22,500 bases of DNA. Origin: Glandiceps talaboti (Eukaryota; Hemichordata; Enteropneusta; Spengelidae). The stretch lies in the NCBI RefSeq assembly GCF_964340395.1, contig NC_135557.1, positions 11,103,546 through 11,126,045 of the forward strand, read 5' to 3'. The stretch's first letter is position 1; each line of letters opens with the position of its first letter. Positions 8,338 through 19,004 of this stretch are shown here, in pieces. Position numbers and translations under genes: made by a program. The notes under the pieces are model-generated. The model was not told where the DNA came from. It did no database searches and saw only the letters and a program-made list of their open reading frames with translations.

Positions 8338-10308
8338 CTGAAAAAAAGTGCACACGATTGAGTGCTTTACAAGCGTAAGACTAAGTCAGACAGCAAATTT
8401 ACATGATTGTCTAATGTAAGAGCCAGAAGACACTAAATAGAAAGTCTCACATTGTACAGGGTTTCTTAATATATTTTTGAAATGTTGACATATGTATTTT
8501 CACACAACTATTATTTAAAGAAAACATATTTCAGAAGGTTTTTTTCAGGAATACGACAAATATAAGCTGAGTCTGAATAAAGACTAGTAGTCAGTCATGA
8601 TATTCAAATGGCTTATATCATTTTATTCTGATATTGTGTATATCAACTAATTAATAATAAAAAAAAGGCCAGATGCTGCATTTTTCTACTTGTGCAATCG
8701 ATACATGTTTAAAGGAACCCGGGGCGAATGTTATCGTTTTTTGAGGGAAAAGTCAGATGTTTATCTTACCGGGACCATTGTTCACATCGTTTATCGATGA
8801 ACATAAATAAGAAAGTGTTTCTGGTCAGCGCGCGCAACAATTAAATATTTTCGCGTCGGTCTTTCCTGTGTGTGTTTGTCCAGCCCATGCAATCTGCAGA
8901 TCTGAGGGGAACACAAAAGTAAGCTTTCCTACTTCAGTGAAGACAACTGCAGAGACATTCATGAACAAGCAACTGACATCTGCTCCCATGCACGTACACA
9001 CTAATTGCTCTAAAATATTACACACATGAACAGTAACTGCCATAAAGGGTAAATTGTGAGACATGTTTGTTAAAAATAAAAAAAATAAAAAAACATCACG
9101 TCGTTACACACTTTCATTGTTCTTGCCAAAACTACTTTTCTCCATTGTTTCACCCAGTTGCTTTCTTTTGTTATTCATGTTTCATTGTATCTAATTGGAA
9201 TATCTTTCTTTGTGTTCAAACATGTATATTAGTTTTGCTAAAGTGCTTGTTGATGACATTGTTTAAACGTAAACGGCAAGCCCGTCAAGAATTTGGCATC
9301 GAGCGATCCTCAAGGCTCTTAAAGTTGTAGAACCGAGATTTTGAAGGTACAAGTAGTTTAAATAAATGAGGTAATGTCTACTACGACTCCGAGTATCATG
9401 AAACGTCACCCACAGGCTGTCCTACAGTAGAAGAAAAACTGTTGAGATGAGTTCGTCAAGTACCATTATTTATACTGTAGTTTTGTAACACTCCTTACAA
9501 TTTGTATAAAATTCCCGATGTCGTGATGTAGACAATAGAAGCCATTAATCGATACCATATTGGTTTTCCATTTGCCGTTGATGCTTTTTTTAGGTACAAA
9601 ATATCTCAAATTCATATTATTCCAAACAAAACGTCCCGGTTTGCAGTTATAAAATAAGTAATAAAATGATAACATATGTGACACACCATTATAGTCAGAA
9701 CGTCTTTACAAGAAGAAGCAAATCTGTCTTCTTTTTGCGCATTATCATGATTATGACACCTTTATTTCGTTATTTTTTAAACTTGTCTCGCCTAGGTGGA
9801 TTACGCTACTCAGATTAGTAATAAATTGTCTCTGTTCAAAAATTGTAAAATTCTTTTTTTTATTTATTGCCATCTTTTGTCAAACACAAAGGCGAGGATT
9901 CCTGTACCATAGCTGCATAGATGTATATACTTTTTAGGGACCGCGAAATAGCACTTTGAACAATTCTGCAGAGTAAGAGTAACAAAGGATGGAATATCTA
10001 GGATGGAAGGAACTGGGCCTGCCGCTTATACATTTGTCGCGTCGATTCGTAGCAACTAGTAAATGACAATTGACACGTGTCACGTGACCCATTGAATCAG
10101 GTAACAGGTAGTAATAAAACGAGAACTCGTGCGCCGTTGTGTTAATAAGTATGAGGTCATCACATCTACATCCCGACTTTTCCTTGAGTATAACACCCTT
10201 TCTTTGATGAAAAAGCAAAATCAGATAATACATTATTTAACAATGAACTAATATTGAAAGAATGAGTTTATAATTAATTAGGTATATCATGAGTTATGAT
10301 TTACAAAC
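8338..10308 (-). other. Intron 1 of left gene copy
   Basis: About 1.97 kb of AT-rich DNA, mirrored at 13600-15569. Several ORFs of 70-100 codons occur (for example 8825-9064, 9466-9684 and 9934-10233) with near-identical twins in the other arm. The twins follow from the duplication and show no domain, so I do not call them genes. Confidence 0.75.
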
Positions 10309-10467
10309 CTTGATAATTGCACCCTCTGGTGGCAAATCAGGAAACTTGTGATCTGGTATATATTGCAGGGGTGCTGGATAATGCTCCGTTAGTTTAACAC
10401 ATTTCATGGTTTTTATAGCAGACATCTTTAGAATACAAAAGAGACTGACAATTAAGACGAGATTCAT
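10309..10467 (-). CDS. MDR zinc alcohol dehydrogenase-like gene, exon 1 (left copy)
   Basis: 53 codons ending in frame at AAG followed by GTTTGT (donor). The segment MKCVKLTEHYPAPLQYI...PPEGAIIK has the look of an MDR N-terminal strand pair and continues directly into the catalytic-zinc block of exon 2. Three in-frame Met residues (1, 15, 21) are possible starts. The stretch before Met15 is hydrophobic, while Met15 or Met21 would give a usual MDR N-terminus. A TTTAG precedes the first ATG, so this could also be a 3' splice site after an upstream non-coding exon. Identical to the middle copy. Confidence 0.75.
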
Positions 10468-10934
10468 CTAAATTAAAATGTTAATATTTGTCTCTTTTAT
10501 ATGAAAACATAACTTTCATTAAAATGGCACAAGCTGACGAGTATCAGCTTTTTACTCAAGTCAAAATACTTAGACAAAACCTTGATTAAATTATTCTAGT
10601 GTAATGTTAATGCATGTCTTCTGTAATAGTGCAATTGTCTCGTGGCATCATTAGAGAACACTGGAGACATGGTAGGGATTTCCTCGACATTTTATAATAC
10701 ACTAGCTTATCATTGAATTATTTATAAGTTAAGTCTTAATCGACTCGGGTGGATATTTGTGTCTCGGTGGATAAAATACTACTAACACCTTATTGTATTT
10801 AGCAAAAGATTACTACTAGCCTGGTGTCGGTAATGGGTGCTCACAAAAGAGCAAACAGTAGTAATCGCAAAAGAGCTAAAAAGAAATAGCGCCGAGTACA
10901 GTACATCGCATTTTAATCAGCCCGTCAACCCATA
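10468..10934 (-). other. Upstream region of left gene copy, inner end of inverted-repeat arm
   Basis: 467 bp shared in reverse complement with 12974-13440. It probably holds 5' untranslated sequence or promoter, but I see no core promoter element I would defend. Similarity to the other arm stops sharply after 10934. Confidence 0.5.
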
Positions 10935-11504
10935 GTTTGCCACACCCAGATGTATCAAATACAATCACAAAAAAGTCACCGTGGCCAAACAAACTCCGAA
11001 TAAAAAGAAATAAATTAACGATAAAGAAGAACACATAAAACAGACAATTCACAAAGGAACTATAATATTAGCACGTACTTTCGTAGGTTCAGGATTTGAC
11101 TGTTGAATTGATTGCAGTCGGACTTGATGGTAAATCTGCACACAGTGATCTATGTGGTTATCTGAATACAGAATAACTGAATACAATGTCTTGAACTGTA
11201 TATGATTTGGTTATTGTTTAAACGCATATCCTAATTGGTCTGATAACAAAGACGTGTATTGTGACGTCAAAATTAATTGTTATTAATCAGGCAAAATAAA
11301 TTTAAAAAATGTGTTTCCGATTACCCGACCGACCCTAGCTTAAACTTCCATTCCTAAACAAATTTTCTGCATGTCAAAAGGTAAAATGGTAACAATGTAC
11401 TTCTATCTCCGTTTACACCTCGTCTGTGGACACTTTATGTAAACATTTAGAGAGAGACCCGGTCTTCACTGTAATGTCTTCATTTACAGAGTAAATGTCC
11501 TCAT
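10935..11504. other. Spacer between inverted arms, first part: nothing recognised
   Basis: AT-rich DNA with no ORF of note, no motif and no similarity to the rest of the window that I could see. Confidence 0.5.
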
Positions 11505-11632
11505 CGGACATTTACTATAAATATTGGGACACGTTTGGTTAACATATTTGTTATTTTGTCCGAGGTGCAGCCGATGAAAAAAATAATAACTAGGTTAACC
11601 AAAAGTGTTCGAATATTTATAGTAAATGTCCG
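11505..11632. repeat. Imperfect fold-back repeat
   Basis: CGGACATTTACTATAAATAT at 11505-11524 returns in reverse complement at 11613-11632. Pairing continues inward imperfectly through TTGGTTAAC, giving arms of about 55 bases and a loop of about 15. It looks like a MITE-style or fold-back element; no target duplication was identified. Confidence 0.7.
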
Positions 11633-11706
11633 AGAACGTGTACTTTAACGAAGCTATAGCTTCGATTTCGTCGTTTTTTTACGTTTTCCACCAGAAAGTC
11701 AAACCC

Positions 11707-11707
<1 letters not shown>

Positions 11708-11743
<36 letters not shown>
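11708..11743. repeat. (TA)n microsatellite
   Basis: Uninterrupted TA dinucleotides, directly followed by AACTCGGTGAG. Confidence 0.95.
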
Positions 11744-11744
<1 letters not shown>

Positions 11745-12010
11745 CTCGGTGAGTATCAATCTGCTATAAGACAGTGCTCTATACCGCAGTGGCAGAGCGT
11801 AATAGTTTTGGTAGTACTGGAACTCTTTCTTGGGTGTAACTCGGAGTTTCACGCATATATACAGCTCTGTTACATAACCTCTTAGCCATTATCATGTTAA
11901 TTACTAGATTCGCTATAGAATTCCAATCCCTCACACTGATAATGTTTATATTACAAATCAAATACAGAGCAGACAATGACATTAATCACTGTTTTTGTTC
12001 TCACCGAGTT
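11743..12010. repeat. Possible short element with 11 bp inverted ends
   Basis: AACTCGGTGAG at 11743-11753 and its exact reverse complement CTCACCGAGTT at 12000-12010 bound 268 bp that contain no recognisable protein. The TA tract abuts the left end. A related CACCGAG-TA junction occurs at 16150-16157. It may be a small non-autonomous element, but 11-base ends could be coincidence. Confidence 0.35.
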
Positions 12011-12515
12011 TGAATTTCGACAACGTGCAAACCTTGAGAACTTTGTATATAGTATATGTCAGAAGCAATTTAGAATACTGCTCAGTAGTCTGGTCCCCTC
12101 ATCAGAACTACCTCAGTCAGAATATTGAAAGGGTCCAAAAGAAATTCATTAGATATGTTCGCTAAGCAGGGTTATAAGTATGAGTCAGATCGATAGCCAG
12201 AATTATGTGGCGTTTTTAATTTGCCTCCCTTATTTATTACTAGACGTAGATTTCTTGACCTGTGTTTTGTCTATAAATGTGTGAATTCTAGATTTATTTG
12301 CCCATATATTCTTGATAAGTTTAATTTTTATGTTCCTCCAAGGTGTTTTAGGTTTTGGGAAATGTTTAGGCTTCATAACCACAGTATGGATCTGTCAAAA
12401 CATGCATTTTTATCCCGCTCTATGAAAGTTGGTGATGATATTTTGGGAGCTTCTCTAATTATATTGTATGCAGACTGTCAACAGTCGTTCATGCCTTTTT
12501 TGCTACGCTTCATCT
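12011..12515 (+). pseudogene. 3' remnant of a non-LTR retrotransposon reverse transcriptase
   Basis: Read from about 12011 the plus strand gives NVQTLRTLYIVYVRSNLEYC followed by SVVWSPHQ and IERVQKKFIRYVR, then a stop at 12165. This is the post-catalytic RT block of jockey/CR1-like non-LTR elements. After a frame change the terminal region continues at 12221-12517 (LFITRRRFLDLCFVYKCVNS, ILDKFNFYVPPR, LSRSMKVGDDILG). The remnant has at least one stop or frameshift, no catalytic FADD, and no endonuclease. It is 5' truncated, as is usual for such copies. Bases 12424-12500 recur at 18357-18433. Confidence 0.8.
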
Positions 12516-12650
12516 AAAACAAAGTCGTCGCCTCGCTCCGTAGCAATGAATACTAACGCGTGGTGATAGAAAGTCCCGCACTCGCTTTTGCTATCAGTAC
12601 GCGATTATACTATTGCTGCGGATCGGAGCGAGGCGATGACTTTAGTTTTA
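12516..12650. repeat. Imperfect palindrome, MITE-like fold-back
   Basis: AAAACAAAGTCGTCGCCTCG at 12516-12535 pairs with the reverse complement of GAGGCGATGACTTTAGTTTT near 12630-12649. Pairing extends inward with bulges (GCAAT...CGCGT against ACGCG...ATTGC), so the 135 bp would form one long hairpin. It lies at the 3' end of the non-LTR remnant and is missing from the related fragment at 18357-18433. Confidence 0.7.
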
Positions 12651-12973
12651 GCAGATCGTCATGATCGTCATGATCGCACATAGAATTTCAAATCAAAATT
12701 AGTATATCGAAATTATATGCACTATTTGCCATACGCTCATATTATCTCATAATGCACATCGAGTACATCGATCGGTAATCATTTTTGGGTTCACACTTTA
12801 CAAAGCTTGGATATATACAAAACCCAAATAAACTTCACAGTCCAAAAAATGGAGGTGTTACCAATATGATCGTATTGTGAAAATCTAATGACAGGCATAG
12901 AGGTGGTTCAAGAAAAAAAAGAGATCAGGTACGTAACAATTCAATTTTGCATATATATATGTATGTATATATA
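12651..12973. other. End of spacer: short direct repeats and TA/GTAT tract
   Basis: Two and a half copies of GATCGTCAT at 12655-12676, then unremarkable AT-rich DNA, then an ATAT/GTAT microsatellite at 12950-12976. That microsatellite abuts the start of the right inverted arm and may mark the duplication junction. Confidence 0.55.
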
Positions 12974-13440
12974 TATGGGTTGACGGGCTGATTAAAATGC
13001 GATGTACTGTACTCGGCGCTATTTCTTTTTAGCTCTTTTGCGATTACTACTGTTTGCTCTTTTGTGAGCACCCATTACCGACACCAGGCTAGTAGTAATC
13101 TTTTGCTAAATACAATAAGGTGTTAGTAGTATTTTATCCACCGAGACACAAATATCCACCCGAGTCGATTAAGACTTAACTTATAAATAATTCAACGATA
13201 AGCTAGTGTATTATAAAATGTCGAGGAAATCCCTACCATGTCTCCAGTGTTCTCTAATGATGCCACGAGACAATTGCACTATTACAGAAGACATGCATTA
13301 ACATTACACTAGAATAATTTAATCAAGGTTTTGTCTAAGTATTTTGACTTGAGTAAAAAGCTGATACTCGTCAGCTTGTGCCATTTTAATGAAAGTTATG
13401 TTTTCATATAAAAGAGACAAATATTAACATTTTAATTTAG

Positions 13441-13599
13441 ATGAATCTCGTCTTAATTGTCAGTCTCTTTTGTATTCTAAAGATGTCTGCTATAAAAACC
13501 ATGAAATGTGTTAAACTAACGGAGCATTATCCAGCACCCCTGCAATATATACCAGATCACAAGTTTCCTGATTTGCCACCAGAGGGTGCAATTATCAAG
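13441..13599 (+). CDS. MDR zinc alcohol dehydrogenase-like gene, exon 1 (middle copy)
   Basis: Same 159 bases as the left copy: 53 codons, phase 0 end, donor GTTTGT at 13600. Contains MKCVKLTEHYPAPLQYI and PPEGAIIK. The same uncertainty over which Met is the start applies. Upstream sequence to 12974 is shared with the left copy, so both copies carry the same 467 bp of possible promoter. Confidence 0.75.
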
Positions 13600-15569
13600 G
13601 TTTGTAAATCATAACTCATGATATACCTAATTAATTATAAACTCATTCTTTCAATATTAGTTCATTGTTAAATAATGTATTATCTGATTTTGCTTTTTCA
13701 TCAAAGAAAGGGTGTTATACTCAAGGAAAAGTCGGGATGTAGATGTGATGACCTCATACTTATTAACACAACGGCGCACGAGTTCTCGTTTTATTACTAC
13801 CTGTTACCTGATTCAATGGGTCACGTGACACGTGTCAATTGTCATTTACTAGTTGCTACGAATCGACGCGACAAATGTATAAGCGGCAGGCCCAGTTCCT
13901 TCCATCCTAGATATTCCATCCTTTGTTACTCTTACTCTGCAGAATTGTTCAAAGTGCTATTTCGCGGTCCCTAAAAAGTATATACATCTATGCAGCTATG
14001 GTACAGGAATCCTCGCCTTTGTGTTTGACAAAAGATGGCAATAAATAAAAAAAGAATTTTACAATTTTTGAACAGAGACAATTTATTACTAATCTGAGTA
14101 GCGTAATCCACCTAGGCGAGACAAGTTTAAAAAAAAAACGAAATAAAGGTGTCATAATCATGATAATGCGCAAAAAGAAGACAGATTTGCTTCTTCTTGT
14201 AAAGACGTTCTGACTATAATGGTGTGTCACATATGTTATCATTTTATTACTTATTTTATAACTGCAAACCGGGACGTTTTGTTTGGAATAATATGAATTT
14301 GAGATATTTTGTACCTAAAAAAAGCATCAACGGCAAATGGAAAACCAATATGGTATCGATTAATGGCTTCTATTGTCTACATCACGACATCGGGAATTTT
14401 ATACAAATTGTAAGGAATGTTACAAAACTACAGTATAAATAATGGTACTTGACGAACTCATCTCAACAGTTTTTCTTCTACTGTAGGACAGCTTGTGGGT
14501 GACGTTTCATGATACTCGGAGTCGTAGTAGACATTACCTCATTTATTTAAACTACTTGTACCTTCAAAATCTCGGTTCTACAACTTTAAGAGCCTTGAGG
14601 ATCGCTCGATGCCAAATTCTTGACGGGCTTGCCGTTTACGTTTAAACAATGTCATCAACAAGCACTTTAACAAAACTAATATACATGTTTGAACACAAAG
14701 AAAGATATTCCAATTAGATACAATGAAACATGAATAACAAAAGAAAGCAACTGGGTGAAACAATGGAGAAAAGTAGTTTTGGCAAGAACAATGAAAGTGT
14801 GTAACGACGTGATGTTTTTTTATTTTTTTATTTTTAACAAACATGTCTCACAATTTACCCTTTATGGCAGTTACTGTTCATGTGTGTAATATTTTAGAGC
14901 AATTAGTGTGTACGTGCATGGGAGCAGATGTCAGTTGCTTGTTCATGAATGTCTCTGCAGTTGTCTTCACTGAAGTAGGAAAGCTTACTTTTGTGTTCCC
15001 CTCAGATCTGCAGATTGCATGGGCTGGACAAACACACACAGGAAAGACCGACGCGAAAATATTTAATTGTTGCGCGCGCTGACCAGAAACACTTTCTTAT
15101 TTATGTTCATCGATAAACGATGTGAACAATGGTCCCGGTAAGATAAACATCTGACTTTTCCCTCAAAAAACGATAACATTCGCCCCGGGTTCCTTTAAAC
15201 ATGTATCGATTGCACAAGTAGAAAAATGCAGCATCTGGCCTTTTTTTATTATTAATTAGTTGATATACACAATATCAGAATAAAATGATATAAGCCATTT
15301 GAATATCATGACTGACTACTAGTCTTTATTCAGACGCAGCTTATATTTGTCGTATTCCTGAAAAAAAACCTTCTGAAATATGTTTTCTTTAAATAATAGT
15401 TGTGTGAAAATACATATATCAACATTTCAAAAATATATTAAGAAACCCTGTACAATGTGAGACTTTCTATTTAGTGTCTTCTGGCTCTTACATTAGACAA
15501 TCATGTAAATTTGCTGTCTGACTTAGTCTTACGCTTGTAAAGCACTCAGTCGTGTGCACTTTTTTTCAG
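13600..15569 (+). other. Intron 1 of middle gene copy
   Basis: 1,970 bases from donor GTTTGT to a T-rich tract and CAG at 15567-15569. The part from 15009 on is also present in the third copy. ORFs inside (13675-13974, 14224-14442, 14843-15082) mirror those of the left arm and carry no domain. Confidence 0.75.
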
Positions 15570-15648
15570 GTTTCATTTTGTGGTATTTGTCACAGCGACA
15601 TTCATCTGTGGAATAGAGCTGCTGAGAAAACCTTGCCTTTCATCCTAG
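15570..15648 (+). CDS. MDR zinc alcohol dehydrogenase-like gene, exon 2 (middle copy)
   Basis: 79 bases after TTTTTTCAG and before GTAAGT. Encodes the catalytic-zinc block CGICHSD and ends PFILG in phase 1. Exon 3 is not found anywhere between here and the third copy, so this copy is a 5' gene fragment (exons 1-2) unless it splices across 3.3 kb into a later copy; the exon 3 at 20309 is in the right strand and phase for that. Confidence 0.88.
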
Positions 15649-16124
15649 GTAAGTACAGATCTTACAGCCTTTGCAGCATAAACAGGCAGTTTGGATTAAC
15701 TGGGACATTAAGTTCCGTGAGTGTCTGAGCTGTATTTGGTTAATCATGTAAATAGTAGCATCGTACGTACCATCTGTTATTAATAATTGCAATATGCAAC
15801 ATACCGTAGATCCGGGAGAGTGCACACATTAGAGGCCATTTACCGATAATAATCGATGAAGCTCCATTATGATGTCTGAGGCGCAGCCGGGGACAAAATC
15901 CTGGCGCTTTCCCCATAACAAGTGTGTCCTATTATTTGCAGTAAAATAGCCTTGTTCAACAACAACATAAGTAGATTCATTCATGAGTTGAACATGCTAT
16001 CGAACATTTCCTTTTTATGTACAAACGATATGCGAAGATATTCTTCGTGTAAAAACTGTGTTGTTAAATGGAAAGAAATGTCTGCTCAATGAAATTGAGA
16101 GTACAGTTGAAAGAGTTGGAATGG
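15649..16124 (+). other. Start of intron 2, middle copy, with empty retrotransposon site
   Basis: Donor GTAAGT followed by 470 bases shared with both other copies. At 15797-15800 it holds CAAC, the single unduplicated target of the element inserted at 1424-8106 in the left copy. Confidence 0.8.
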
Positions 16125-16125
16125 C

Positions 16126-16154
16126 GGTAGGCAACTCTTCAATTTTAACACCGA

Positions 16155-16216
<62 letters not shown>

Positions 16217-16243
16217 GGTGTTAAAATTGAAGAGTTGCCTACC
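16126..16243. repeat. Perfect palindrome with (TA)n core
   Basis: 29-base arms at 16126-16154 and 16215-16243 are exact reverse complements (GGTAGGCAACTCTTC... against ...GAAGAGTTGCCTACC), around a TA tract at 16156-16214. It starts one base after similarity to the other gene copies stops, so it marks the breakpoint. ORF 16058-16246 that crosses it is chance. Confidence 0.95.
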
Positions 16244-16560
16244 TAGGGTGAAAGACCACAGCCTTTTAGAAAGATAATTATGGTTGTTACATATACGTTT
16301 ACGTATACGGTACATGACAATAGTAGAAAACCTTTAGTGTAGTGCACAGGCCAAAAGTATTATTTTATTTTTAGCTGTAGTATTTTATATTTTTCGTAAC
16401 TTTTATTCCATGTTCACATTATTTTAATTGACATAAGTTTTTTCATTTATTTGAAAATATTGTTTTATTTTTCGTCAAATCAGATCTTTCTTAAGGATTA
16501 TATATAATTGAAAATCAAACCATATTTTTTGTTAAAGTTATTTTATTTTATTTTTTTATT
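16244..16560. other. No gene recognised
   Basis: AT-rich DNA with T runs and no ORF or motif of note, leading into poly-T tracts at 16545-16600. Confidence 0.5.
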
Positions 16561-16611
16561 TTTTTTTTTCAACTTTTTTTTTTCTTCTCAACTTTTTTTG
16601 GCCGAGTCCGC

Positions 16612-16726
16612 TGACAGGCGCCGGTCACGAGCACGTCGTGCTCGTATCCGGCGCCTGTCACAAGTACGTCGTGCTCGTGACAGGCGTGACATTTGACACC
16701 AATTACGACGTGTTTCGGCGTCAAAT
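16612..16726. repeat. Nested GC-rich hairpin cluster
   Basis: TGACAGGCGCCGG at 16612-16624 pairs with CCGGCGCCTGTCA at 16648-16660. Inside lie ACGAGCAC and GTGCTCGT, forming a second stem around GTC. The unit CGTCGTGCTCGT repeats at 16634-16645 and 16667-16678, and GACAGGCG at 16613 and 16679. A third stem is ATTTGACACC (16691) against GGCGTCAAAT (16717). It is a strong GC island in AT-rich DNA. Origin unknown; fold-back transposon end or satellite are possible. Confidence 0.75.
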
Positions 16727-18356
16727 ACACCCTCAAGTACTGATTCTTCAAAACTTACCAAAACTGATGAAATGTGGTGTCTTTTTTTAAGGCAAAGGAG
16801 TAAATCATACCATTAATACCAAGTTTGGTTTGGAATGTGATTTGGTCTATTGTTTGATAACCATGGTGATTATCGATTATTTGTCTGATTTATTTTACTT
16901 TACTTAAGGACTAAAGTGGTGAACTGTTTCATTAGACCAAATTACTTTGGTTCTTATATTTGCCAACCATTATTTGAAAACAGGAGAAGTACGATCTTTG
17001 GTTTTCGGTACCGACTCTTCACTAGTACTGTCAATAAACTCGATCGATCATAGGCTATGAACAAGGTTTTGCTAGAGAATAGATTGGGTACCGATCCCAT
17101 CCAGACGTAGGTAGCGAGTGGTTGCGTACATTGACAAAACGTCTTGATCTTTCGGACTCTAATGTTTGTTTGTTTGTTTTTTTAAATTGTAAATAAGAGC
17201 ATTTGGAACAGTCAATAAGAACGGTCCTGATAAAATCGATCGTTGAATCACTGAAAAACAAGTAAGAAGTAAAACTGTTCAGTGTTTACATATCCCATAC
17301 ATACATTATTTATAGTGCGGACTGAATCCAATCAGATACAGTACAATACATCGGAATTATTGGAATGTCTATTTATGTATTAATCGTTCATTTACAGACA
17401 CCGTTTCACATTAGCACTGTTCTCCCAATGGAACCTGTTGAAATTAGCATTAGAATTGTCATTCTCGTGAAAGGGAAATTCCACTCTGCCTAGTATCTGT
17501 CTTTTGTTCACTTGTAATGATCACTATCGTCAACTTACATAATTCTGTGATATAATAGCGCTTTGGCAGGCAATACGATAGTTCTTTATATTTGTCACTT
17601 GGGTATATTATTCAACGTCGAAATCTTCTAAGGAAGCCCTTATTCACTTACAGGGTTCTGTTCTTCTGCAATTTTCAGTTATGTGTCATCATAATTACCA
17701 CAATTTCTTTGTCTTGACGTAATTTACTACAAGGTTTTCCCATAAAGCCCTTGAGGGAATTCTTCAAAATGGCAGAATGCATTCGGCTTCTTTCCAAGTT
17801 TTAGATTTCAACGTTGAACAAGTTAGCGTGTGAGATCAACAATTCAGTGTTGGTTAAAAAAAAACGATTTTTTTTTTAGTTCAGCCTTGGAACCCCACCC
17901 CTAACTAAATTGGAAAAAAATTATGCTCTGAATACTAAGCCAGTAGGTATTGAGGAAAGGTAGCTCTTTTGTTGACACTTTACTGTATTTTAGACAACTA
18001 AAACTGTAAACAGTCTATCTGCATCTAGGGGTATAAAACAGATCTATTAAAAGTTAAATCGTTTTGGTAGGATGACAACTAAAATGGCTCACCCTCCTAC
18101 CCCCCCCCCCCCCCACACACACACACACATACATACACAGCCACATTAAAGACGAGATATTTTTTTTATACATATCTTGAACTATTGATCTTCCCCCTTG
18201 CCAATGTACTATTTTATCACCCCAAATTATGATGCGATAGTGTAACAATCAATGCAAGTGTACTATAGGCAGAAATTAGCCTGACTTGGCTGAGTTCTAT
18301 TACATTAAAAATGTCTTGCTTTGATCTCCAATTGCTTCTAATTTCTCATTTGTCTA
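16727..18356. other. No gene recognised; one C/CA tract
   Basis: About 1.6 kb without a supportable ORF or similarity to other parts of the window. A poly-C run followed by CA and CATA repeats lies at 18100-18140. ORFs at 17055-17261 and 18054-18248 lack any motif. Confidence 0.5.
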
Positions 18357-18433
18357 GAAAGTTGGTGATGATATTTTGGGAGATTCTCTAATTATATTGT
18401 ATGTAGACTGTCGACAGTCGGTCGTGCCTTTTG
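18357..18433 (+). repeat. Fragment of the same non-LTR retrotransposon 3' end as in the spacer
   Basis: 77 bases match 12424-12500 with about five substitutions and no gap. This corresponds to the tail of the RT remnant (KVGDDILG region). It ends about a dozen bases before the third gene copy begins. Confidence 0.8.
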
Positions 18434-19004
18434 TTGCTTGTTGTTGCAGATTGCATGGGCTGGACAAACACACACAGGAAAGACCGATGCGAAAATATTT
18501 AATTGTTGCGCGCGCTGACCAGAAACACTTTCTTATTTATGTTCATCGATAAACGATGTGAACAATGGTCCCGGTAAGATAAACATCTGACTTTTCCCTC
18601 AAAAAACGATAACATTCGCCCCGGGTTCCTTTAAACATGTATCGATTGCACAAGTAGAAAAATGCAGCATCTGGCCTTTTTTTATTATTAATTAGTTGAT
18701 ATACACAATATCAGAATAAAATGATATAAGCCATTTGAATATCATGACTGACTACTAGTCTTTATTCAGACGCAGCTTATATTTGTCGTATTCCTGAAAA
18801 AAACCTTCTGAAATATGTTTTCTTTAAATAATAGTTGTGTGAAAATACATATATCAACATTTCAAAAATATATTAAGAAACCCTGTACAATGTGAGACTT
18901 TCTATTTAGTGTCTTCTGGCTCTTACATTAGACAATCATGTAAATTTGCTGTCTGACTTAGTCTTACGCTTGTAAAGCACTCAATCGTGTGCACTTTTTT
19001 TCAG

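Larger units (their letters stand above)
8107..10934 (-). repeat. Left arm of large head-to-head inverted repeat
   Basis: Reverse complement of 12974-15800, with paired coordinates summing to 23907-23908 throughout, so there is almost no indel. The arm resumes beyond the retrotransposon at 1423 and runs down to 1096, opposite 16124. A handful of substitutions and homopolymer changes are visible. Confidence 0.93.
12974..16124 (+). repeat. Right arm of large head-to-head inverted repeat
   Basis: 3,151 bp matching the left arm in reverse complement, retrotransposon excluded. It carries upstream DNA, exon 1, intron 1, exon 2 and the first 476 bases of intron 2. Similarity to both other copies ends at 16124, where a palindrome begins. 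Confidence 0.93.

Noticed and set aside
8825-10233. Small ORFs (79, 72 and 99 aa) that recur almost unchanged at 13675-15082
   Set aside because: Their conservation follows from the recent inverted duplication, not from selection. They lie in intron 1 and show no domain or codon signal.
11755-11850. tRNA- or SINE-like segment in the spacer
   Set aside because: I could not form a cloverleaf or find convincing A and B boxes.
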